In this document: piece after piece, positions 15,390-21,468 of the stretch
Layout of the letters: each line of letters begins with the position of its first letter
Numbering within the stretch: the first letter of the stretch is position 1
Origin: Hydrogenothermaceae bacterium
Lineage (GTDB): Bacteria > Aquificota > Aquificia > Aquificales > Hydrogenothermaceae
Direction of reading: 5' to 3'
DNA length: 21,468 bases
Assembly (NCBI GenBank): GCA_026984355.1
Contig: JALSSG010000040.1
Span: 1-21,468, forward strand
The notes under the pieces: generated by a model
Told to the model about the DNA's origin: nothing
The model's database searches: none
Seen by the model: only the letters and a program-made list of their open reading frames with translations
Made by a program: the position numbers and the translations under genes

Positions 15390-16131
15390 AGAGTTCGAAG
15401 CTCCACTTACAGAACATTTAGCTGAACTAAGAATAAGACTGATAAAAAGTTTAATTGCTGTATTTATATTTACTATTGTAGCTTTCACTCAGGTTAATTT
15501 TTTCTTTGACATATTTCAGGAACCTTTAAAACAGGTATTTCCTGATTTAAAACTTGTAGCATTAACACCTACAGAATCCTTTTTTACCGCTTTAAAGATT
15601 TCAATACTTGTAGGTTTTGTTCTAGCATCTCCTTTTGTGTTTTATCAGGTATGGAAATTTATAGAACCTGCCCTTTATGAAAATGAAAAAAAACTTTTAG
15701 TACCTTTTGTTCTTTTTACTACAGTATTTTTTGTTGCTGGAGTATTTTTCTCTTTTTATATTGTTCTGCCTTTAGCTATAAGATTTTTGATAACATTTGG
15801 TTATGAACAGCTAAGTGTTGAGGCAATGCTTTCAGTTAGCTCGTATATATCCTTTGTAATAAGACTTTTACTTGCTTTTGGTATTACGTTTGAAATGCCT
15901 GTTATTTTGTCTTTACTTGCAAGACTTGGAGTAGTTTCACCTCAAACACTTGTTAAGATTAGACCTTACTTTATAGTTGGTATTTTTGTTCTTGCGGCTA
16001 TCTTAACACCTCCAGATGTGGTAAGTCAGATATTTTTAGCTTTTCCTTTGATAGTATTTTATGAAATTTCTATAATAATGGCTAAAATTTTGTATCCTAA
16101 AAGTATGAAAGGTCAAGAGGTAGCTAAATGA
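15373..16131 (+). CDS. tatC: Sec-independent translocase subunit TatC
   Basis: The polytopic core of the Tat receptor, which binds twin-arginine signal peptides. The 252-residue protein has six hydrophobic segments and the family signatures: the N-terminal cytoplasmic HLAELRIRLIKS (15-26), the TPTESFFTALKIS loop, and SPFVFYQVWKFIEPALYENEKK, whose Glu and aromatic residues form the signal-peptide site. Its ATG lies inside the end of tatB with AAAGAGG about ten bases upstream, and its TGA overlaps the start of the next gene (ATGA). Genes downstream are not known Tat partners. Confidence 0.97.
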   Translation: MAKNPEEFEAPLTEHLAELRIRLIKSLIAVFIFTIVAFTQVNFFFDIFQEPLKQVFPDLKLVALTPTESFFTALKISILVGFVLASPFVFYQVWKFIEPALYENEKKLLVPFVLFTTVFFVAGVFFSFYIVLPLAIRFLITFGYEQLSVEAMLSVSSYISFVIRLLLAFGITFEMPVILSLLARLGVVSPQTLVKIRPYFIVGIFVLAAILTPPDVVSQIFLAFPLIVFYEISIIMAKILYPKSMKGQEVAK

Positions 16132-16562
16132 TAATAGATGCTGTAGCAAATTTTTTGCATATTTTAGGGGTTTTAATATGGATAGGTGGAATGTTTTATA
16201 CTTTATTTATCTTGAGGCCTTCGCTAAATGTTATTGGAAAAGAAAAGTTGGTACTTATACCTGAACTAATGGGTAGATTTTTTAAGTTTGTATGGATAGC
16301 TATATTTTTGTTGCTTATAACTGGCGGATATAGAGCTCATTTGCATGTTCAATCCTATATTTTTGATGCTAAACTTTTGATTTATCTTGTGATGGTATTG
16401 ATATTTTCTTATATATACTTTAATCTTTATAAAAAATTGATAAAAGCTTCTAACGAAGAAAAACCTTTACTCATAAATAAAATTACCGCTTTAATTAAGC
16501 TAAATTTTAGCTTAGGATTGATAGTTATACTACTAATAGAACTTTATAAAAAGGGAGTTTAA
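16128..16562 (+). CDS. CopD-like four-helix membrane protein
   Basis: A 144-residue inner-membrane protein with four predicted helices (about 4-28, 48-68, 79-101 and 121-139). The stretch HILGVLIWIGGMFYTLFILRPSL (10-32) followed by FVWIAIFLLLITGGYR resembles the CopD copper-resistance membrane domain and relatives that carry a conserved His and W-x-GG in helix 1. HemJ-like heme-pathway proteins are a weaker alternative. His11 and His71/His73 could bind heme or metal, but no ligand is proven. ATG 16128 overlaps the tatC TGA. It precedes a LOG-family gene with directly adjacent stop and start. Function uncertain. Confidence 0.6.
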   Translation: MIIDAVANFLHILGVLIWIGGMFYTLFILRPSLNVIGKEKLVLIPELMGRFFKFVWIAIFLLLITGGYRAHLHVQSYIFDAKLLIYLVMVLIFSYIYFNLYKKLIKASNEEKPLLINKITALIKLNFSLGLIVILLIELYKKGV

Positions 16563-17240
16563 ATGTTAGAAAAATATCAGATAAACGAGCTAAAAAAGGA
16601 AGAAGCATGGAGATTATTTAGAATAATAGGTGATTTTGTAGATGGCTTTGATGTTATGCCTCAATATGTTCCTGCTGTAACTATCTTTGGTTCATCAAGA
16701 GTTAAAGAAGGAGATAAATTTTATGAAGCCGCTAGAGAACTTGCATATAAATTAGCTAAGAGAGGTTTTTCTATTGTTACTGGTGGTGGACCCGGAATTA
16801 TGGAAGCAGGTAATAGAGGTGCTTATGAAGCAGGAGGAAACTCTATAGGTTTAAATATAGATATACCTTTAGAACAGCTTCCTAACAAATATGCAAAAGT
16901 TCAATTAAACTTTCATTACTTTTTTGCAAGAAAAGTTATGCTTGTTAAATATGCAACAGCATATGTTCTCTTTCCTGGCGGATATGGAACTTTAGATGAG
17001 CTTACAGAAACTCTTGTTCTTATACAAACGAAAAAATTAAAACCATTTCCAGTTATATTGTATGGTAGTGAGTACTGGAATGGTTTTTATCAGTGGATAA
17101 AAGAACAAGTCTTATCAAGAGGTTATATCAGTGAGGAAGATTTAAATCTATTTCAAATATCAGATGATATAGATGAGATAATAACAATTATTACAGATTT
17201 TTATGCTCAACATGAAGAAGATATACTCTCGGAGTTTTAA
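16563..17240 (+). CDS. LOG-family nucleotide phosphoribohydrolase-like protein
   Basis: Members of this Rossmann-fold family (once misnamed lysine decarboxylases) hydrolyse nucleoside 5'-monophosphates to a base and ribose 5-phosphate; plant and some bacterial members release cytokinins. The 225-residue product has VTIFGSSR (39-46), GGGPGIMEA (74-82), the Arg-Lys pair at 123-124 and the catalytic PGGYGTLDE (138-146), all intact. The length fits the bacterial group of about 180-250 residues. GGGAG lies just before the ATG, which directly follows the preceding TAA. In a bacterium of this kind, purine nucleotide salvage or cleanup is more likely than cytokinin production, but the substrate cannot be read from sequence. 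Confidence 0.88.
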   Translation: MLEKYQINELKKEEAWRLFRIIGDFVDGFDVMPQYVPAVTIFGSSRVKEGDKFYEAARELAYKLAKRGFSIVTGGGPGIMEAGNRGAYEAGGNSIGLNIDIPLEQLPNKYAKVQLNFHYFFARKVMLVKYATAYVLFPGGYGTLDELTETLVLIQTKKLKPFPVILYGSEYWNGFYQWIKEQVLSRGYISEEDLNLFQISDDIDEIITIITDFYAQHEEDILSEF

Positions 17241-17242
17241 TT

Positions 17243-17851
17243 ATGGAGATAGATATAAAAAGTTTAGAACCTTCTCAAATATACAAGCTTATGATAAGTG
17301 TTATTGTACCAAGACCTATAGCATGGATTTCTACAGTAAGTAAAGAAGGTATTTACAATCTTGCTCCTTTTAGTTATTTTGCAGGAGTGTCAAGTGAACC
17401 ACCACTAATAGCAGTATCTATAGGTAGAAAAGAAACAAAAGCTAAAAAAGATACATGGAAAAATATTGAAGAAACAGGTGAGTTTGTTATAAATATGGTT
17501 ACAAAAGAAGTAGTAGAAAAAATGAACATTACAGCTTTACCTTTTGATGAAGAAATAGATGAATTCAAAGAGGCAAATCTTACTCCAGTTCCTTCTTCCG
17601 TAGTTAAAGCACCAAGAGTTAAAGAATCTCCAGTTAATATAGAATGTAGAAAATTTGAGATTATAGAAATAGGAAAAATGGGACTTATACTTGGTGAGGT
17701 CTTGAAAATTCATGTAAAAGATGACATTCTAAATGAAAAGGGATATGTAGATACAGAAAAATTAGAAATAATAGGTAGATTAGGGGGTGCTAATTACTGT
17801 CTTGTTACTAAGAATAATACATTTACATTAAAGAGGCCAGATAAAAGATGA
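17243..17851 (+). CDS. Split-barrel FMN-binding protein (flavin reductase-like)
   Basis: A 202-residue protein of the flavin reductase-like, FMN-binding split-barrel fold. The N-terminal stretch SVIVPRPIAWISTVSKEG (about 19-36), then YNLAPFSYFAGVSSEPPLIAVSIG (38-61), is the family signature that binds FMN phosphate; residues about 70-95 carry TWKNIEETGEFVINMV, also typical. Such proteins reduce flavins with NAD(P)H or act as FMN oxidoreductases of unknown substrate. GGAG at 17231-17234 precedes the ATG. It is two bases after the LOG gene and its TGA overlaps the Fur-family ATG, so the three are translationally linked. Confidence 0.85.
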   Translation: MEIDIKSLEPSQIYKLMISVIVPRPIAWISTVSKEGIYNLAPFSYFAGVSSEPPLIAVSIGRKETKAKKDTWKNIEETGEFVINMVTKEVVEKMNITALPFDEEIDEFKEANLTPVPSSVVKAPRVKESPVNIECRKFEIIEIGKMGLILGEVLKIHVKDDILNEKGYVDTEKLEIIGRLGGANYCLVTKNNTFTLKRPDKR

Positions 17852-18345
17852 AAAAGACCCAGCATAAGAAGAAAAAAACAAGAATAACAAAAAGAAGACT
17901 TTTAGAAGAGTTTAAAAGAGCTATAAAAAATAAAGGCTTAAAATATACACCACAAAGAGAGCAAGTTTTTAAAGAAATTATTTCTACAAAAGGTCATTTT
18001 GAAATAGAGCAGATGGTTCACAAAATAAGGCAAAAGAATATACCAGTATCTCGAGCTACAGTTTATAGAACATTAAATATCATGAAAGAATTAGGTTTTG
18101 TAGAGGAAGTTATCAAAATAAATAATAAAACAATATATGAAATCTCTATAAAAGAACATCACGACCATTTAATATGTACATCCTGTAGAAAAATAATAGA
18201 ATTTCAATCAGAAGATATTGAAAAACTTCAAGACAAAGTATGTGCTGAGTATGGATTTTTACCAAAATTTCATAGATTAGAAATTTTTGGCCTTTGTTCT
18301 AAGTGTCAGAAAAAGGCCTTAGCCAGAAATAACTCTAAGTCCTAA
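17848..18345 (+). CDS. Fur-family metalloregulator (Fur/PerR/Zur type)
   Basis: A cytoplasmic metal-responsive repressor of 165 residues. It has a winged-helix DNA-binding domain (YTPQREQVF from 33, recognition helix SRATVYRTLNIM 68-79) and a dimerisation domain with metal ligands His104, His105, Asp106 and His107, CxxC pairs at 110-113 and 150-153 (structural Zn), Glu118 and His142. Both regulatory and structural sites look complete, so it is functional; iron, peroxide/manganese and zinc specificities cannot be told apart by eye. The N-terminus has an unusual Lys/Arg-rich extension of about 20 residues. It ends the omp85-tat-flavoprotein operon, starts inside the previous gene (ATGA), and its last 27 bases overlap the convergent radical SAM gene. 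Confidence 0.92.
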   Translation: MKKTQHKKKKTRITKRRLLEEFKRAIKNKGLKYTPQREQVFKEIISTKGHFEIEQMVHKIRQKNIPVSRATVYRTLNIMKELGFVEEVIKINNKTIYEISIKEHHDHLICTSCRKIIEFQSEDIEKLQDKVCAEYGFLPKFHRLEIFGLCSKCQKKALARNNSKS

Positions 18346-19224
18346 ATCCTGTGCTAACTTTAAAGCATTTTCATATTCAATCCATGTAGGTCTTCTATTT
18401 ATTTCTGGATATTCATCTGCCTTGTATGCTGGAAAATATTGGGACATTACATTAATAGCTAAATCTGGAGATATATCTTTTAAAAATTTTAGAACTTCTT
18501 TTGTTGTAGATATATCATTTGGAAGTACTAAATGTCTTACGAGAACACCTTTTATAGCTATACCTCTTTCATCTGTAATCAGGTTTCCAACCTGTCTATA
18601 CATCTCTTTAATAGCCTCTTTGGCTGCATCTGCGTATCCTTTTACTTTTGAGTATTTTTTACCAAAGTAGTTATTCAGATATTTAAAATCTGGAAGATAT
18701 ATATCAACAACTCCATCAAGAAGTTTCAACGATTTTAAACTGTCAAATGAAGAGGTATTGTAAACAATAGGTATTTTTAGACCTTTTTGTACTGCTATAT
18801 ACACCGCTTCTAAAATCTGAGGTACTACGTGAGAAGGAGATACAAAATTTATATTATGACAGCCAATTTTTTGCAAAGTTAACATCATATTAGCAAGTTC
18901 TTCAGGAGATACTTCCTCTCCTTCACCTAATTGACTTACATCAAAGTTCTGACAGTAAACACACCTCATATTACAGTAAGAAAAAAATATAGTACCGCTA
19001 CCATTGTATCCTCTTATTGGAAATTCTTCTCCCTTGTGAGGAAAGTAAGATGCTACCTTTGCATATCTACCTGTTTTACAGAAAGCTTTTTTATCTTCCA
19101 GTCTGTTTATCTTACAGTTGTTTGGGCAAACTTCACAGTTTTCAAGCATAGAGATGGCTTTTTCTACTCTTTTTTCTAACTCTCCAGTTTCATAAAGTCT
19201 TAAATATGATGGGTACTTTTCCAT
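18319..19224 (-). CDS. Radical SAM protein, PflX-like (COG1313)
   Basis: A radical S-adenosylmethionine protein resembling pyruvate formate-lyase activases but of the uncharacterised PflX type; its target is unknown. The CxxxCxxC cluster motif is CNMRCVYC, followed by QNFDVSQ; a family-specific N-terminal cysteine group CEVCPNNCKINR and a later Cys probably bind an extra Fe-S cluster. TIM-barrel motifs include NINFVSPSHVVPQILEA and YNTSSFDS. ATG 19224-19222 is preferred (302 residues, beginning MEKYPSYLRLYETGELEKRV as in homologues). A TTG at 19320 would add 32 residues rich in Asn, Lys and Phe, but lacks a ribosome site and covers a good aconitase promoter. The stop overlaps the Fur-family gene on the other strand. 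Confidence 0.85.
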   Translation of the reverse strand: MEKYPSYLRLYETGELEKRVEKAISMLENCEVCPNNCKINRLEDKKAFCKTGRYAKVASYFPHKGEEFPIRGYNGSGTIFFSYCNMRCVYCQNFDVSQLGEGEEVSPEELANMMLTLQKIGCHNINFVSPSHVVPQILEAVYIAVQKGLKIPIVYNTSSFDSLKSLKLLDGVVDIYLPDFKYLNNYFGKKYSKVKGYADAAKEAIKEMYRQVGNLITDERGIAIKGVLVRHLVLPNDISTTKEVLKFLKDISPDLAINVMSQYFPAYKADEYPEINRRPTWIEYENALKLAQDLGLRVISG

Positions 19225-19283
19225 ACCCAAAAATATAAATCTCAAACCTTTATTTTCAAGAAAAAAATTTTTTAAAACAGTGT

Positions 19284-19313
19284 TTGATTTTTCTGTTTCA
19301 AGTAAATTATAAT
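19284..19313 (+). promoter_or_regulatory. Sigma-70-type promoter for aconitase
   Basis: TTGATT (19284-19289) and a perfect TATAAT (19308-19313) are spaced 18 bases. RNA would start near 19320, about 29 bases before the ATG, just ahead of the GAGGAGAG ribosome site. It occupies the gap between the preferred PflX-like start and acn. Confidence 0.6.
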
Positions 19314-19348
19314 ATTTCAAAATAAATTAAATTACGTGAGGAGAGACA

Positions 19349-21468
19349 ATGGACAAAAACTTATTTAAGCAAACCCTTCAGGTAAATGGGAACAATTACA
19401 CTTACTACAATATCAAAAAACTACAAGATGAAGGTATAGGTAATATTGAGAGATTACCTTTTTCTATCAGAATTTTAGTAGAAAATCTTCTTAGGAACTA
19501 TGATGGTGTTGTAGTAACAGAAGAACATGTGAAAAACATAACCAACTGGAAAACAAAGTATGATACACCTGTAGAAATTCCACACCATCCGGCAAGAGTT
19601 ATTATGCAGGACTTTACAGGTGTTCCTGGGGTAGTAGACCTTGCTGCTATGAGAGATGCAGCTAAGGAGTTAGGAATAGACCCTAAAAAGGTTAATCCTC
19701 TTGTTCCTGTAGACCTTATTATAGACCACTCTGTTCAAATTGATTTCTTTGGTACAGAGGATGCTTTTAAGAAAAACTTGGAAATGGAGTATAAGAGAAA
19801 TAAAGAAAGATATCAGCTTTTAAAGTGGGCTCAAAATGCTTTTGACACATTAAGAATTTTCCCACCAGGAGCAGGAATTATTCATCAGGTTAACTTAGAG
19901 TATATAGCTCAGGTTGTAATGACTGCTAAACAAAATGGAGAAACTATCGCATTCCCAGATACATTAGTAGGGACTGATTCTCACACTACTATGATAAATG
20001 GTCTTGGCGTTATGGGATGGGGTGTTGGTGGAATTGAAGCAGAGGCTGTTATGCTTGGTCAACCTTATTATATGAAAATACCAGAGGTTGTAGGTGTAAA
20101 ACTTACTGGCGAACTTCCAGAAGGGGCTACAACAACAGACCTTGTTTTAACAATAACACAAAAACTCAGGGAACTTGGTGTTGTTGAAAAATTTGTTGAG
20201 TTTATTGGAGAAGGTGTCAAAAAACTTTCTTTACCAGACAGAGCTACTATAGCAAATATGGCACCAGAATATGGTGCAACAATGGGCTTTTTCCCAGTTG
20301 ATGAGGAAACTATAAACTTCCTCAGACTAACAAACAGAAACGAAGCTGCAGACCTTGCAGAAAAATATACAAAAGAAAATGCACTATTTTACACAGGCTC
20401 AGAACAACCAGAATATTCTGATTTTATAGAAATAAATATGTCAGAAATAGAACCGTCTTTAGCAGGACCTTCAAGACCACAGGATAGAGTATCATTAAAA
20501 GACATGAAGAAAACATTTGTAGACCTACTAAACTGCAATTATAACAGAGAAATAGATATAAAAGAGCTTACAGCTTTTGAAGATGAAGCAGGAAAGGATA
20601 TGGAAGTTGGTGAATGCAGAATACATAAAGGTAAAAAAGTAGCAAAAATTGAAATTGATGGAGAAGAAGTTTTAATTGGAGATGGTTCTGTTGTTATAGC
20701 TTCTATAACTTCATGTACAAACACATCTAACCCTTCTGTATTAATAGGTGCAGGACTACTGGCTAAAAAAGCTGTAGAAAAGGGATTGAATGTAAAACCG
20801 TATGTAAAAACATCACTGGCTCCAGGCTCAAGAGTAGTTGAAGGTTACTTAAGAAAAGCTGGTTTACTGCCTTATCTTGAAGCTTTAAGATTTCATATTG
20901 TAGGTTTTGGTTGTACAACATGTATAGGTAATAGCGGTCCTCTTCATCCAAATATAGAAAAAGCTATAAAAGATAATGATTTAATTGTTTCTGCTGTTTT
21001 ATCAGGAAACAGAAACTTTGAAGCAAGAATCCATCCAGATGTAAAAGCTAACTGGCTTGCATCGCCAATATTAGTTGTAGCTTATGCTATAGCAGGAAGA
21101 ACAGATATAGACCTTACTACAGAACCTTTAGGTAAAGACCCTAATGGAAATCCAGTTTATTTAAAAGACATATGGCCATCTCAAGATGAGATAAATGAAA
21201 TTATGAATCAAGTACTAACACCAGAAGTATTTAAAGAGAAGTATGAAGGTGTTCTTGAAGGAGATGAATACTGGCAAGGATTAGAAGCACCTACAGGAGA
21301 AACATATGAGTGGGATCCTAACTCAACATATATAAGAAAACCACCATATTTTGATAACTTTACTATAGAAGTTCAACCACCTAAGGATATAAAAGGTGCA
21401 AGAGTATTAGAGCTTCTTGGTGATTCTGTAACAACAGACCATATATCTCCAGCTGGAAAAATACCTGT
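19349..21468 (+). CDS. acnA: Aconitate hydratase, AcnA/IRP type (3' end beyond window)
   Basis: Interconverts citrate and isocitrate through aconitate, using a [4Fe-4S] cluster; in reductive-TCA organisms it runs toward citrate. I read it by hand from ATG 19349 with GAGGAGAG upstream; 706 codons are visible before the window ends, from a family of about 900 residues. The cluster cysteines are Cys456 (SITSCTNTSNPS), Cys522 and Cys525 (GFGCTTCIGNSGP), with the same spacing (66 and 3) as E. coli AcnA 435/501/504. GTDSHTTMINGLGVMGWGVG and the swivel-domain start LGDSVTTDHISPAG (last residues) are also present, so this is the AcnA, not AcnB, type. The promoter and start are good. Nothing is abnormal apart from the window edge. 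Confidence 0.97.
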   Translation, partial: MDKNLFKQTLQVNGNNYTYYNIKKLQDEGIGNIERLPFSIRILVENLLRNYDGVVVTEEHVKNITNWKTKYDTPVEIPHHPARVIMQDFTGVPGVVDLAAMRDAAKELGIDPKKVNPLVPVDLIIDHSVQIDFFGTEDAFKKNLEMEYKRNKERYQLLKWAQNAFDTLRIFPPGAGIIHQVNLEYIAQVVMTAKQNGETIAFPDTLVGTDSHTTMINGLGVMGWGVGGIEAEAVMLGQPYYMKIPEVVGVKLTGELPEGATTTDLVLTITQKLRELGVVEKFVEFIGEGVKKLSLPDRATIANMAPEYGATMGFFPVDEETINFLRLTNRNEAADLAEKYTKENALFYTGSEQPEYSDFIEINMSEIEPSLAGPSRPQDRVSLKDMKKTFVDLLNCNYNREIDIKELTAFEDEAGKDMEVGECRIHKGKKVAKIEIDGEEVLIGDGSVVIASITSCTNTSNPSVLIGAGLLAKKAVEKGLNVKPYVKTSLAPGSRVVEGYLRKAGLLPYLEALRFHIVGFGCTTCIGNSGPLHPNIEKAIKDNDLIVSAVLSGNRNFEARIHPDVKANWLASPILVVAYAIAGRTDIDLTTEPLGKDPNGNPVYLKDIWPSQDEINEIMNQVLTPEVFKEKYEGVLEGDEYWQGLEAPTGETYEWDPNSTYIRKPPYFDNFTIEVQPPKDIKGARVLELLGDSVTTDHISPAGKIP

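Noticed and set aside
1..21468. CRISPR arrays, tRNA/rRNA genes, insertion sequences or phage genes
   Set aside because: No regularly spaced repeats, cloverleaf-like stretches, transposase-like proteins or terminal inverted repeats were seen; gaps between genes are too short to hide them.

Overview
This AT-rich window, with heavy use of AAA, ATA, TTT and AGA codons, looks like chromosome of a thermophilic Gram-negative bacterium. It most resembles Aquificota of the Hydrogenothermaceae (Sulfurihydrogenibium/Persephonella type). The signs are a Nudix protein very like Aquifex Ap4A hydrolase, an Omp85 outer-membrane protein, a lipid A-type acyltransferase and an AcnA-type aconitase such as these reductive-TCA organisms use. 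The genus is an inference. Genes are packed end to end and no gene-free stretch exceeds about 140 bases. I see no tRNA, rRNA, CRISPR array, insertion sequence, phage gene or integration site.

Layout. (1) Positions 1-3203, minus strand: rpmI-rplT-pheS-pheT (L35, L20 and both PheRS subunits); pheT runs off the left edge and infC is absent upstream. (2) 3344-5893, plus: dapD, a DsbC-like periplasmic thiol-disulfide isomerase and an orphan OppD-type ABC ATPase, diverging from the rpmI unit across a compact two-promoter region. (3) 5969-7213, plus: a U32-family Fe-S protein. (4) 7318-7752, plus: a DUF2267 protein, meeting the next minus-strand operon at a strong hairpin. (5) 12372-7767, minus: a Dcd-like protein, homoserine dehydrogenase, a DASS anion transporter, a Nudix Ap4A hydrolase and an LpxL-like acyltransferase, joined by very short gaps or directly adjacent stop and start codons. 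(6) 12459-18345, plus: Omp85, TatB, TatC, a CopD-like membrane protein, a LOG-family protein, a split-barrel flavoprotein and a Fur-family regulator, mostly overlapping or nearly so. (7) 18319-19224, minus: a PflX-like radical SAM protein. (8) 19349 to the right edge, plus: aconitase.

Most of this is conserved core metabolism and envelope biogenesis. I did not find a convincing new multi-gene system. The two observations most worth checking are in operon (5). The acyltransferase gene has no usable start in its own frame and needs a one-base shift at a run of nine A/T to join its well-placed ATG. The Dcd-like protein has lost the catalytic Glu and the Arg-Ser-Ser nucleotide-binding motif of true dCTP deaminases. 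The Tat/CopD/LOG/flavoprotein/Fur operon is a plausible redox or metal-linked grouping, but its logic is inferred from position only.
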